Shown here: positions 38,888-46,844 of the stretch, one piece after another
Numbering within the stretch: the stretch's first letter is position 1
Layout of the letters: each line of letters starts with the position of its first letter
Source of the DNA: Rhizobium sp. CIAT894
Lineage (GTDB): Bacteria > Pseudomonadota > Alphaproteobacteria > Rhizobiales > Rhizobiaceae
NCBI RefSeq assembly: GCF_000172795.2
Contig: NZ_CP020947.1
Location: forward strand, 3,041,001 to 3,105,000
Length of the DNA stretch: 64,000 nt
Direction of reading: 5' to 3'
The notes under the pieces: model-generated
What the model saw: the letters and a program-made list of their open reading frames with translations, nothing else
Told to the model about the DNA's origin: nothing
Databases searched by the model: none
Program-made: the position numbers and the translations under genes

Positions 38888-40012
38888 ATGGCCAAGCTTT
38901 TCGAACCCACCAAGGTCGGCGACATCTCCGTCAAGAACCGCATCGTCATGGCGCCGCTGACCCGCAACCGTTCGCCGGGTGCGATTCCCAACGACCTCAA
39001 TGTCGAATATTACCGCCAGCGCGCCACGGCGGGCCTGATCATCACCGAAGCGACCGCGATCACCCATCAGGGCCAGGGTTATGCCGACGTGCCCGGCCTC
39101 TACAGCAAGGAAGCGCTTGACGGCTGGAAGCGTGTCACCGACGCCGTTCACACCGCCGGCGGCAGGATCGTCGTCCAGATGTGGCATGTCGGCCGCATCT
39201 CGCACACGACGCTGCAGCCGGGCGGCGGCAAGCCGGTCTCCTCGACCAATCGCGTCGCCAAGGCCAAGACCTATCTGGTCAATGCCGACGGCAGCGGCAG
39301 CTTTGCCGATACCTCCGAACCGCGTGCGCTCGAAACCTCCGAAATCCCCGGCATCATCGAGGATTACCGCAAGGCAGCCCGCGCAGCGATCGATGCCGGC
39401 TTTGACGGTGTCGAGATCCATGGCGCCAATGGTTATCTGCTCGATCAGTTCATCCGCGACGGCGTCAACGACCGAACCGACCAATATGGCGGCTCGATCG
39501 AAAACCGCACCCGCCTGACCTTCGAAGTCGTCGATGCCGTCATTCGGGAAGTCGGCGCAGGCCGCACCGCGATCCGCATCTCGCCGGTGACGCCGTCGGG
39601 CGAAAGCTACGATTCCAACCCGCAGGCGACCTTCACCCATGTCGTCGAAGGGCTGGCCAGATACGGCCTTGCCTATATCCACGTCATCGAAGGCCAGACC
39701 GGCGGCGAGCGCGACTACAAGCAGGGTGACAACCCCTCCTTCGATTACAAGGCGCTGCGCCAGGCCTATGAAAAGGCCGGCGGCAAGGCCAGCTGGATGG
39801 TCAATAACGGCTATGATCGCAATCTCGCGATCGACGCCGCCGAAAGCGGCCGCGCCGATCTCGTCGCCTTCGGCAAGCCTTTCATCGCCAACCCCGATCT
39901 CGTCGAACGGCTGGCAAAGAATCTGCCGCTCAACACACCCGACCAGTCGACCTTCTACGGCGGCACCGCCAAAGGCTACCTCGACTATCCCACCCTCGAA
40001 AAGGTCGCCTGA
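38888..40012 (+). CDS. Old yellow enzyme family alkene reductase (NemA-like)
   Basis: This 374-residue FMN enzyme reduces activated carbon-carbon double bonds (N-ethylmaleimide, quinones, nitro-esters) with NAD(P)H. The barrel starts KLFEPTKVGDISVKNRIVMAPLTRNR. The substrate-binding His-x-x-Asn pair is in the segment EIHGANGYLLDQFIRDGVN, followed by YGGSIENRTR and a C-terminal phosphate-binding loop near VAFGKPFIANPDLVERL. The ATG at 38888 is preceded by AAAGAAAGGACC. It is the last gene of the arsR-MFS operon; a 12-bp stem-loop follows. Confidence 0.94.
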   Translation: MAKLFEPTKVGDISVKNRIVMAPLTRNRSPGAIPNDLNVEYYRQRATAGLIITEATAITHQGQGYADVPGLYSKEALDGWKRVTDAVHTAGGRIVVQMWHVGRISHTTLQPGGGKPVSSTNRVAKAKTYLVNADGSGSFADTSEPRALETSEIPGIIEDYRKAARAAIDAGFDGVEIHGANGYLLDQFIRDGVNDRTDQYGGSIENRTRLTFEVVDAVIREVGAGRTAIRISPVTPSGESYDSNPQATFTHVVEGLARYGLAYIHVIEGQTGGERDYKQGDNPSFDYKALRQAYEKAGGKASWMVNNGYDRNLAIDAAESGRADLVAFGKPFIANPDLVERLAKNLPLNTPDQSTFYGGTAKGYLDYPTLEKVA

Positions 40013-40030
40013 GCCTGCTGCGACGCATCA

Positions 40031-40058
40031 AGAAATCCCGCCGAAAGGCGGGATTTCT
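40031..40058 (+). terminator. Terminator of the arsR-MFS-reductase operon
   Basis: AGAAATCCCGCC and GGCGGGATTTCT pair over 12 bp around GAAA. The T-run is poor. Confidence 0.75.
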
Positions 40059-40084
40059 GCGTTCAGTATCCCTATATAGGAGGC

Positions 40085-40885
40085 ATGTTTGCTTCCCATC
40101 TCGATCGCTGGTCGCTCATATCGGACGGCGAGCCCATCATCACCCATTCGAGCCGCCTGCTGCCGGTCCTCTGGCGGAAGAGGCCCGCCATGCTGAAAGT
40201 CGCGACCGATATCGACGAACGATACGGCGCGCTGTTGATGCAATGGTGGGACGGCGACGGCGCGGCTCATGTCTATGCCCACGAAGGCGACGCCCTATTG
40301 CTGGAGAGGGCAACCGGGAAACGCTCGCTGCTTGCCATGGCGATGGACGGCGAAGACGACGAAGCGAGCCGCATTCTTTGCCGAACCGCGGCGCGGCTGC
40401 ATGCGCCGCGCGAAAGACCGCTCCCCGATCCCATTCCCCTCACCCGCTGGTTCCGCGATCTCGAACCGGCCGCCGGCAAACATGGCGGCACGCTTGCCGA
40501 CTGCTCGGCGATCGCCAACGCCCTGCTTGCCGATCCGCGCGATCTCTCCGTCCTCCACGGCGACATCCACCACGGCAACATTCTCGATTTCGAGGAGCGC
40601 GGCTGGCTGGCGATCGACCCGAAACGGCTCCACGGCGAGCGCGGTTTCGATTTCGCCAATATCTTCGCCAACGAGGAATTGCCCACCATTACCGACCCCG
40701 CCCGCTTCCGCCGCCAGCTCGCCATCGTCTCGGCAGAAGCCCGGCTGGAGCCGAAGCGGCTGCTGCAGTGGATCGCCGCCTATTCCGGCCTTTCCGCCGC
40801 CTGGTTCCTTGGCGATCCCAATATCGAGCAGGCGGAGACGGCTTTGACGGTCGCACGGATCGCGCTGTCAGAACTTCGGACCTAA
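40085..40885 (+). CDS. APH(6)-family kinase (streptomycin 6-phosphotransferase/hydroxyurea kinase-like)
   Basis: This 266-residue protein is a small-molecule kinase of the protein-kinase-like fold. The catalytic loop VLHGDIHHGNILD (about residues 156-168) has the catalytic Asp and the Asn. The metal-binding motif follows in AIDPKRLHGERGFDFAN, which is diagnostic for the APH(6)/hydroxyurea phosphotransferase family (StrB-like). Chromosomal members may give low-level aminoglycoside resistance or act on an unknown metabolite. It stands alone between the reductase operon and lacI. One predicted LacI operator lies 17 bases beyond its stop codon. Confidence 0.88.
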   Translation: MFASHLDRWSLISDGEPIITHSSRLLPVLWRKRPAMLKVATDIDERYGALLMQWWDGDGAAHVYAHEGDALLLERATGKRSLLAMAMDGEDDEASRILCRTAARLHAPRERPLPDPIPLTRWFRDLEPAAGKHGGTLADCSAIANALLADPRDLSVLHGDIHHGNILDFEERGWLAIDPKRLHGERGFDFANIFANEELPTITDPARFRRQLAIVSAEARLEPKRLLQWIAAYSGLSAAWFLGDPNIEQAETALTVARIALSELRT

Positions 40886-40902
40886 AGCAGCCGCAAGGAC
40901 GA

Positions 40903-40918
40903 TGAGGTTCGCACCTCA
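40903..40918. promoter_or_regulatory. Distal LacI-type operator (O3)
   Basis: TGAGGTTCGCACCTCA differs at one base from the operator at 42064. It lies between the APH gene and the 3' end of lacI, about 1.13 kb from the promoter-proximal pair. Confidence 0.6.
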
Positions 40919-40946
40919 ATCAACCTCGAGCCGGGAACTGATGCCC

Positions 40947-41969
40947 TTAGAGATTTTCCTTGAGAAGGACCTCGATCCTTATCCTCTCCTGTTCAGCCAG
41001 CGGCTCCCGGGCGTCCGAGCGAGCCCGCATGATGCGGATTGCGCTTCGCACCGCATGACCAGGGTCCTGTGCGATGACGGCATCGATGCGGTCGTCGCGC
41101 AAGGCTTCCTCACTGAACGGCGTGCGCTCGTGGACGACCACCGCGAGGTTGACGAGGTCGACGTTTGCGGCAGTTGCCGAAAGCGGAATGCGCGCCTCCG
41201 AACTCAGGACATAAACGGCAATGATATCCTTGTTGTTTTCGAGCACGCGCCCGATGATCTCATTCGCGCGCCGCTCGTCGGCATGCGTCTCTATCGAAGG
41301 AAGAGACCTAAGGAACGGGAATCGCTCATTAATTATGGTATCGAAACCGTGCCGGCGCTGAATGCTGTCAAGCGACTGCATTGTCTCGGCGACCACCATC
41401 ACCTTGCCCGGCCTCCGGCAGGCAAATGTGCCGATCAGCTTTCCGGCAGTCGCCCCGGCCGCGAAATTGTCCACGCCGACGAAATCGGCCGCGGGAAGCT
41501 TTTCCTGGCCGGACAGAAACTGCACGACCTTGATGTTCCGTTCGAGCAGCCGCGCCACGGCATCGCGCACTTGCGGCGACTCCGGCGCCATCAGTGCCAC
41601 TCCGTCGAGCTCTTCCTCACCTATTCCGGCAAGATACTTCGCCACGCCATGCGCGTCGTCGGCCGGGATTTGAACATAATCGATATCGGTGAGGTCACCC
41701 TTCAGGGCTAGCCCCAACTCCTCCACCCGCCGCAAAAGTTCACGAAGATAAAGATCGCCCGATTTGGGCAGGACGAATCTGAATCGATAGCTTTTGTTGC
41801 GCGCCAGGCTCACAGCCGCCGGGTTGCGAATAAAGCCAATCCGCTCAATGGCTTCATGGACGCTGCGAACCGCCTTTTTGCTCACGTTGGGGCGATCGTT
41901 CAATACGCGATCGACGGTCGCGAGGCTGACGCCGGCGGCTTCCGCAAGGTCTTTTGCTGTTGGCCGCAT
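40947..41969 (-). CDS. LacI-family transcriptional regulator
   Basis: This 340-residue regulator has the N-terminal LacI helix-turn-helix (residues about 3-50, TAKDLAEAAGVSLATVDRVLNDRPNVSKKA) and a hinge with IGFIRNPAAVSLAR. A periplasmic-binding-like sugar domain follows. It is divergent from a carbohydrate ABC operon, and three 16-bp palindromes near it are candidate operators. The AVVVHERTPFSEEALRD region is typical of the subgroup that binds sugars or sugar acids. The natural inducer is unknown. Confidence 0.94.
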   Translation of the reverse strand: MRPTAKDLAEAAGVSLATVDRVLNDRPNVSKKAVRSVHEAIERIGFIRNPAAVSLARNKSYRFRFVLPKSGDLYLRELLRRVEELGLALKGDLTDIDYVQIPADDAHGVAKYLAGIGEEELDGVALMAPESPQVRDAVARLLERNIKVVQFLSGQEKLPAADFVGVDNFAAGATAGKLIGTFACRRPGKVMVVAETMQSLDSIQRRHGFDTIINERFPFLRSLPSIETHADERRANEIIGRVLENNKDIIAVYVLSSEARIPLSATAANVDLVNLAVVVHERTPFSEEALRDDRIDAVIAQDPGHAVRSAIRIMRARSDAREPLAEQERIRIEVLLKENL

Positions 41970-42033
41970 AAGGGCTCCCTGATGCGATTTGGACGATTCA
42001 CGTTTCCCTCAAAAAAATGGAAATTGCAAGAAT

Positions 42034-42049
42034 TGAAGTGCGCACCTCA
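42034..42049. promoter_or_regulatory. LacI-type operator O1
   Basis: TGAAGTGCGCACCTCA, one mismatch from the perfect palindrome at 42064. The two centres are 30 bases apart, about three helical turns. Confidence 0.75.
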
Positions 42050-42063
42050 AAATTTGCTTGCGC

Positions 42064-42079
42064 TGAGGTGCGCACCTCA
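42064..42079. promoter_or_regulatory. LacI-type operator O2
   Basis: TGAGGTGCGCACCTCA, a perfect 16-bp palindrome 160 bases upstream of the binding protein gene. Confidence 0.8.
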
Positions 42080-42238
42080 GTTATGAATCATTCACGACGG
42101 GCTCTTTCGGGCCAGACCGGAAAGGACAGTCGAAAACGCGGCCACAGCGCGCTCCAGGATATGCGCCGCCCTTGCCGCAATGCATTTCATTCACCCCTCT
42201 CGATGGAGGTCGGGAGGTTCAACGGGAGGATCCCAGTT

Positions 42239-43573
42239 ATGAAGTCTCTTTTGATGAGCTCGGCACTCGCTGCCGGGATGTATATCGCTGTGTCTGCGGG
42301 TACGGCTTCGCACGCTCAGGCCGCAGACCTCACCCTGTGCTGGGCGGCATGGGATCCTGCCAATGCGCTCGTCGAACTCAGCAAGGATTTCGAGGCGAAG
42401 AGCGGCAACAAGATGCACTACGAATTCGTGCCATGGCCGAACTTCGCAGATCGCATGCTCAACGAACTGAATTCCGGCGGCAAACTCTGCGACCTGCTGA
42501 TCGGCGACAGCCAGTGGATCGGCGGCGCGGCCGAGAACAAGCAATACGTCAAGCTCAACGATTTCTTCGACAAGGAAGGGATCAAGATGGACGACTTCAT
42601 TCCGGCGACCGTCGTCGGATATGCCGAGTGGCCGAAGAACTCACCGAACTATTGGGCAATGCCGGCCTTCGGCGACGTGGTCGGCTGGACCTACCGCAAG
42701 GATTGGTTCTCACGTCCCGAGCTGCAGGCCGAATTCAAGAAGAAATACGGCCGTGATCTCACGATTCCGAAGAACTGGGACGAATTGGTCGACATCGCTC
42801 AGTTCTTCCAGGGGCGCGAAATCGACGGCAAGAAGGTCTACGGTGCGGCGATCTACACGGAGCGGGGCTCCGAAGGCATCACCATGGGCGCCATGAATGC
42901 GCTCTACAGCTACGGCTTCGAATATCAGAACCCGAAGAAGCCCTACGATCTCGAAGGTTTCGTGAACTCGTCCGATGCCGTCGCGGGCCTCGAAGAATAC
43001 AAGAAGCTCTACGATTGCTGCACGCCGCCCGGCCACTCCGACGCCTACATGACCCAGGACGTCGATGCCTATAAATCCGGCCAGGTCGCATTGCAGATGA
43101 ACTTCACCTTCACCTGGCCGGGGATCAACGCCGACGCCAATGTCGGCGGCGACAAGTCGGGCTACTTCCCCAATCCGGCCGGCCCGAAGGGCGTGCAGTT
43201 TGCCCAGCTCGGCGGCCAGGGCATTTCGGTCGTCGCCGCTTCCGACAAGCAGAAGGAAGCGCTCGATTACATCAAGTGGTTCGGCCAGCCTGAAATCCAG
43301 CAGAAATGGTGGAAGCTCGGCGGCTATTCGGCGCTGCGGGCGGTCGTGGAAGATCCGAGCTTCGCCTCCAGCCAGCCCTACGCCAAGCCGTTCCTCGATT
43401 CGATGGCGATCGTGAAGGACTTCTGGGCCGAACCTGCCTACGCCTCTCTCCTCCAGGCATCGCAGAAGCGCTTCCACGACTATGTGGTCGCAAACCAGGG
43501 CAGCGCAAAAGACGCGCTCGACGGCCTCGTGAAGGATTGGAAGGGCGTCTTCGAGGACGATGGAAAATACTGA
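42239..43573 (+). CDS. Carbohydrate ABC transporter substrate-binding protein
   Basis: This 444-residue periplasmic protein begins with a Sec signal peptide (about residues 1-28, ending near SHAQA). The mature part is a family 1 extracellular solute-binding protein (LTLCWAAWDPANALVELSKDFEAKSG; YAEWPKNSPNYWAMPAFGDVVGWTYRKDWF). GGGAGGA lies about nine bases before the ATG. It is the first gene of the operon downstream of the LacI operators. A strong hairpin between this gene and the first permease probably raises its expression over that of the membrane components. The substrate is unknown; neighbouring kinase genes suggest a polyol or triose. Confidence 0.93.
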   Translation: MKSLLMSSALAAGMYIAVSAGTASHAQAADLTLCWAAWDPANALVELSKDFEAKSGNKMHYEFVPWPNFADRMLNELNSGGKLCDLLIGDSQWIGGAAENKQYVKLNDFFDKEGIKMDDFIPATVVGYAEWPKNSPNYWAMPAFGDVVGWTYRKDWFSRPELQAEFKKKYGRDLTIPKNWDELVDIAQFFQGREIDGKKVYGAAIYTERGSEGITMGAMNALYSYGFEYQNPKKPYDLEGFVNSSDAVAGLEEYKKLYDCCTPPGHSDAYMTQDVDAYKSGQVALQMNFTFTWPGINADANVGGDKSGYFPNPAGPKGVQFAQLGGQGISVVAASDKQKEALDYIKWFGQPEIQQKWWKLGGYSALRAVVEDPSFASSQPYAKPFLDSMAIVKDFWAEPAYASLLQASQKRFHDYVVANQGSAKDALDGLVKDWKGVFEDDGKY

Positions 43574-43609
43574 CGCTGACAGCCGCTTCCTCCCAGCAGT
43601 GAGCGTCGC

Positions 43610-43643
43610 GCAGGGCCGGCCATGTGGACCGAGCCGGCCCTGC
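43610..43643 (+). repeat. Intercistronic stem-loop after the binding protein gene
   Basis: GCAGGGCCGGC and GCCGGCCCTGC pair over 11 bp around a 12-base loop. There is no T-run, so it fits mRNA stabilisation or partial termination as in malE-malF. Confidence 0.75.
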
Positions 43644-43675
43644 ATACCACTATCTTTCATGCCAAGGAGACGAAC

Positions 43676-44623
43676 ATGCTCCATTCCCCGATCGATCGGG
43701 TCGCCAGCGCCACTCCGCCTGCAATCGCGGCCCGGGTCAGAGGCCTGTCCGATCGCGCCATAGCCTGGCTTTTCGTAGCACCGTCGATCGTGTTGCTGCT
43801 CGCCATCAACATCTTTCCACTGATCTGGACGATCAGGCTGAGCTTCACCAATTTCAGAGTGAACCGGCCCAACGCGCCGATCGAGTTCGTCGGTTTGCGG
43901 AACTACATCAACATCCTGACGGATAACGATATCTGGCAGAGCATGCAGGCCACCGCTCATTTCCTGATCTGGACCATCGTGCTGCAGGTGCTGATCGGCT
44001 TTTCGCTCGCCTATCTGATCAACAAGAAGTTCCGCGGCAACGACCTTTGGACGACGATCATCGTGCTTCCGATGATGCTGAGCCCCGCCGTCGTCGGCAA
44101 CTTCTGGACCTTTCTCTACCAGCCGCAAATCGGTCTGTTCAACTACGTGGTCGGCTTTCTCACAGGGAACGATCCTTCCAGCTTCTCGATGATCGCCAGC
44201 ACGTCGCTGGCGCCATGGGCCATCGTCATCGTCGACACCTGGATGTGGACTCCCTTCGTGATGCTGATCTGCCTCGCCGGACTGCGTTCTATTCCCAACA
44301 GCATCTATGAGGCGGCCGAATGCGACCGCGCGAGCAAGTGGCGACAGTTCTGGACCATCACCATCCCGATGGTGCTGCCCTTCCTGATGCTGGCCGTCCT
44401 CTTCCGCGGCATCGAGAATTTCAAGATGTTCGACCTCGTGGTCCAGTTGACCGGCGGCGGTCCCGGATCGATCACCGAATTGACCTCGATCAACCTGAAA
44501 CGCGCCGCTTTCGAGCAGTGGCGAACCGGTTACGCATCCGCTTATGCCGTCATTCTTTTCGTCACCGTCTTCGGCCTTGCATCGATCTACGTCAAAGCTC
44601 TGAACAAGGTGAAACAACGATGA
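43676..44623 (+). CDS. Carbohydrate ABC transporter permease 1
   Basis: This 315-residue inner-membrane protein has six predicted segments. The conserved EAA loop is EAAECDRASKWRQFWTITIP (about residues 220-240). It matches MalF-type permeases in topology (WLFVAPSIVLLLAINIFPLIWTIRLSF near the N-terminus). AAGGAG precedes the ATG. Its stop codon overlaps the start of the second permease (ATGA), so translation is coupled. Confidence 0.94.
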   Translation: MLHSPIDRVASATPPAIAARVRGLSDRAIAWLFVAPSIVLLLAINIFPLIWTIRLSFTNFRVNRPNAPIEFVGLRNYINILTDNDIWQSMQATAHFLIWTIVLQVLIGFSLAYLINKKFRGNDLWTTIIVLPMMLSPAVVGNFWTFLYQPQIGLFNYVVGFLTGNDPSSFSMIASTSLAPWAIVIVDTWMWTPFVMLICLAGLRSIPNSIYEAAECDRASKWRQFWTITIPMVLPFLMLAVLFRGIENFKMFDLVVQLTGGGPGSITELTSINLKRAAFEQWRTGYASAYAVILFVTVFGLASIYVKALNKVKQR

Positions 44624-45558
44624 GCTATTCCGTAACCGAACCATCCAGGCGTCAGAAGTGGGTCGCCGGTATTCTGGTCGTCTTCTACGCCGTCGTCACC
44701 CTCCTTCCGCTGCTGTGGATCATCGGGACCGGTTTCAAATCCCCTGAAGACGCGATCGCCTATCCGCCCAAGATGGTGTTCCAGCCGACGGTCGAGGGAT
44801 ATGTCAACCTCTTCACGACCCGAACCCGCGTGCCCGAGGATCAACTCAAGGCATTGGGCGAACCGACGACCTGGTACGACAAACTTGTCCGCAAGGAGGG
44901 AGTCGTCATTACCGGCGCTTCGCGCTTTGCCGAGCGGTTTTACAATTCCGTCATCATCGGTTTTGGCTCGACCGTCCTGTGCATCACGCTCGGCACGGCG
45001 GCAGCCTATGCCTTCTCGCGCTTCAAGGTGCCGTTGAAGGACGACCTTCTCTTCTTCATTCTGTCGACGCGCATGATGCCGCCGATCGCCGTTGCCATCC
45101 CGATCTTCCTGATGTTCCGGTCGCTCGGTCTCAGCGACACGCATGCCGGCATGATCCTGCTCTATACCGCGGTAAACCTGTCCCTCTCGGTCTGGCTGCT
45201 CAAGGGCTTCCTCGACGAAATCCCGATCGAATACGAAGAGGCAGCACTCATCGACGGCTACACGCGCTTCCAGGCCTTCTACAAGGTCGTGCTGCCCCAG
45301 GCAGTCACCGGCATCGCATCGACGGCGATCTTCTGCCTGATCTTCGCCTGGAACGAATACGCCTTTGCCGTGCTGCTCACGTCGGGCAATGCCCAAACGG
45401 CGCCGCCGTTCATCCCGACCATCATCGGCGTCAGCGGCCAGGATTGGCCCGCCGTCGCCGCCGGTGCCACCATCTTCCTGGTTCCGGTCATGGTCTTCAC
45501 GATTCTGCTTCGCAAACATCTCCTGCGCGGCATCACCTTCGGAGCGGTCCGCAAATGA
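44620..45558 (+). CDS. Carbohydrate ABC transporter permease 2
   Basis: This 312-residue MalG-type permease has six membrane segments. The EAA loop is EEAALIDGYTRFQAFYKVVLP (about residues 207-227). A soluble insertion of about 45 residues follows the first membrane segment (about 55-100), larger than in many relatives. Its ATG overlaps the permease 1 stop codon, and its own stop overlaps the next small gene (ATGA). Confidence 0.94.
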   Translation: MSYSVTEPSRRQKWVAGILVVFYAVVTLLPLLWIIGTGFKSPEDAIAYPPKMVFQPTVEGYVNLFTTRTRVPEDQLKALGEPTTWYDKLVRKEGVVITGASRFAERFYNSVIIGFGSTVLCITLGTAAAYAFSRFKVPLKDDLLFFILSTRMMPPIAVAIPIFLMFRSLGLSDTHAGMILLYTAVNLSLSVWLLKGFLDEIPIEYEEAALIDGYTRFQAFYKVVLPQAVTGIASTAIFCLIFAWNEYAFAVLLTSGNAQTAPPFIPTIIGVSGQDWPAVAAGATIFLVPVMVFTILLRKHLLRGITFGAVRK

Positions 45559-45743
45559 CGACCTTTCTCAATCGCCTGTTCCGCCTTCGCCGCGACGCAT
45601 GGGAAATGCTGGCATCGGTCCTGATTGCGCTCGGCGTCGTCATGCTGATGCAGCCCTTGTCGCTGTCGCTCTACTCCTATTCTTTCCTCGTGACGCTGGT
45701 GGGCACAGTGATGTTCATCGTCGTCAGTCATTTCCCGGAGTGA
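45555..45743 (+). CDS. Small two-helix membrane protein of the ABC operon
   Basis: This 62-residue protein starts MTTFLNRLFRLRRDAWEM and then has two hydrophobic segments (about residues 17-33 and 37-56) with a short turn. The positive N-terminus suggests a cytoplasmic start. I know no domain for it. Its ATG overlaps the permease 2 stop codon by four bases, and the ATPase gene starts three bases after its stop, so it is firmly inside the operon. The glycerol ABC operon of R. leguminosarum also has a small membrane protein gene after the permeases (GlpU), although this sequence is shorter and not obviously the same family. It may be an accessory subunit. Confidence 0.8.
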   Translation: MTTFLNRLFRLRRDAWEMLASVLIALGVVMLMQPLSLSLYSYSFLVTLVGTVMFIVVSHFPE

Positions 45744-45746
45744 ACC

Positions 45747-46844
45747 ATGGCACAGATCAGAATTCAGAATGTGCGCAAGGATTTCGGGGCGTTCAACGCG
45801 GTGAAATCTTCCACCTTCACCGTGGAGGACGGCGAGTTCTTCATGCTTCTCGGCCCGTCCGGATGCGGCAAGACAACGACGCTGCGGATGATGGCCGGCC
45901 TTGAGCTTCCGACCAGCGGCGAAATCTACATCGGTGGCGAAGAGGTCGGGATGAAGCGGGCGAGCGAGCGCGACATCGCCTTCGTCTTCCAGATGTTTGC
46001 TCTTTATCCGCACATGAATGTCCGCAAGAACATTTCCTATCCCCTCGTCAGCCAGGGCATGAGGAAGGCGGAGGTTGCAACGCGTGTCGCTGAAGTGGCG
46101 AAGATCCTGAGGATCGAAAACATCCTCGACAAGCCGGTCGGCGGTCTTTCCGGCGGCGATCGGCAGCGCGTCGCGCTCGGTCGCGCCATTGTTCGCAATC
46201 CGAAAGCCTTCTTCATGGACGAGCCGCTCGGCGCTCTCGACGCAGAGTTCCGCGAGCACATGGCCGAAGAATTGCGGGCTCTGCATGATCGAATGGGCGC
46301 GACCACCGTCTATGTGACTCACGATCAGCTGGAAGCCATGCAGATGGGCGACAAGATCGTGGTGATGAACCATGGCGTCGTCGAACAATTCGGCAAGCCC
46401 CAGCAGATCTACGACTGGCCGGCGACAAAGTTCGTCGCAAAGTTCATCGGCTCGCCGCCGATGAACTTTCTCGAATTCGAAGGCTCGATCGGCGCCGGCG
46501 GCGACGAGGTCAGCCTCTCCGGAAACGTGGTGAAGGTTCCGGTCTCTCGGGACGAACGCTTCGGCAAACTCGCCCTGGGCGTAAGACCCGAACATATCAG
46601 CTTCAGGGACGATTCAGCCTATCGCGGGCGGGTGGTTGCCGTCGAATACCTCGGCACGACGCAGATCGTCACGATCGAAACCGCCCACGGCGAAATCAAG
46701 GCCCGCACACCATCCAAACAATCCGCACGTGTCGAGGAACTGATCGGCCTGGACTTCGACTCCCGGAACCTGACGATCTTTGACTCTGCGACCGGAAACG
46801 CGCTTGTTTCAGAGGCCAACGAAGGAGTGTTGCGCCGTGGCTGA
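45747..46844 (+). CDS. ABC transporter ATPase 1 (MalK/UgpC-like), LSGGD signature
   Basis: This 365-residue ATPase has Walker A GPSGCGKTT, a Q-loop (FVFQMFALYPHMNV), Walker B FFMDEPLGALDAEF and the switch His (VTHDQLEAMQMG). A C-terminal TOBE/regulatory domain covers about 240-365. The ABC signature reads LSGGDRQRVALGRA, with Asp where Gln is usual, and the D-loop partner reads LDAEFREHM instead of LDAKLR. The second ATPase reads LSGGEMQRVSIGRA, so the two probably form a heterodimer with unlike composite sites. Two different ATPases also occur in rhizobial glycerol transporters. Confidence 0.93.
   Translation: MAQIRIQNVRKDFGAFNAVKSSTFTVEDGEFFMLLGPSGCGKTTTLRMMAGLELPTSGEIYIGGEEVGMKRASERDIAFVFQMFALYPHMNVRKNISYPLVSQGMRKAEVATRVAEVAKILRIENILDKPVGGLSGGDRQRVALGRAIVRNPKAFFMDEPLGALDAEFREHMAEELRALHDRMGATTVYVTHDQLEAMQMGDKIVVMNHGVVEQFGKPQQIYDWPATKFVAKFIGSPPMNFLEFEGSIGAGGDEVSLSGNVVKVPVSRDERFGKLALGVRPEHISFRDDSAYRGRVVAVEYLGTTQIVTIETAHGEIKARTPSKQSARVEELIGLDFDSRNLTIFDSATGNALVSEANEGVLRRG

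Noticed and set aside
40903..40918. Terminator of lacI or the APH gene
   Set aside because: The stem is only 6 bp without a T-run, and the sequence equals the operators upstream of the ABC operon except for one base.
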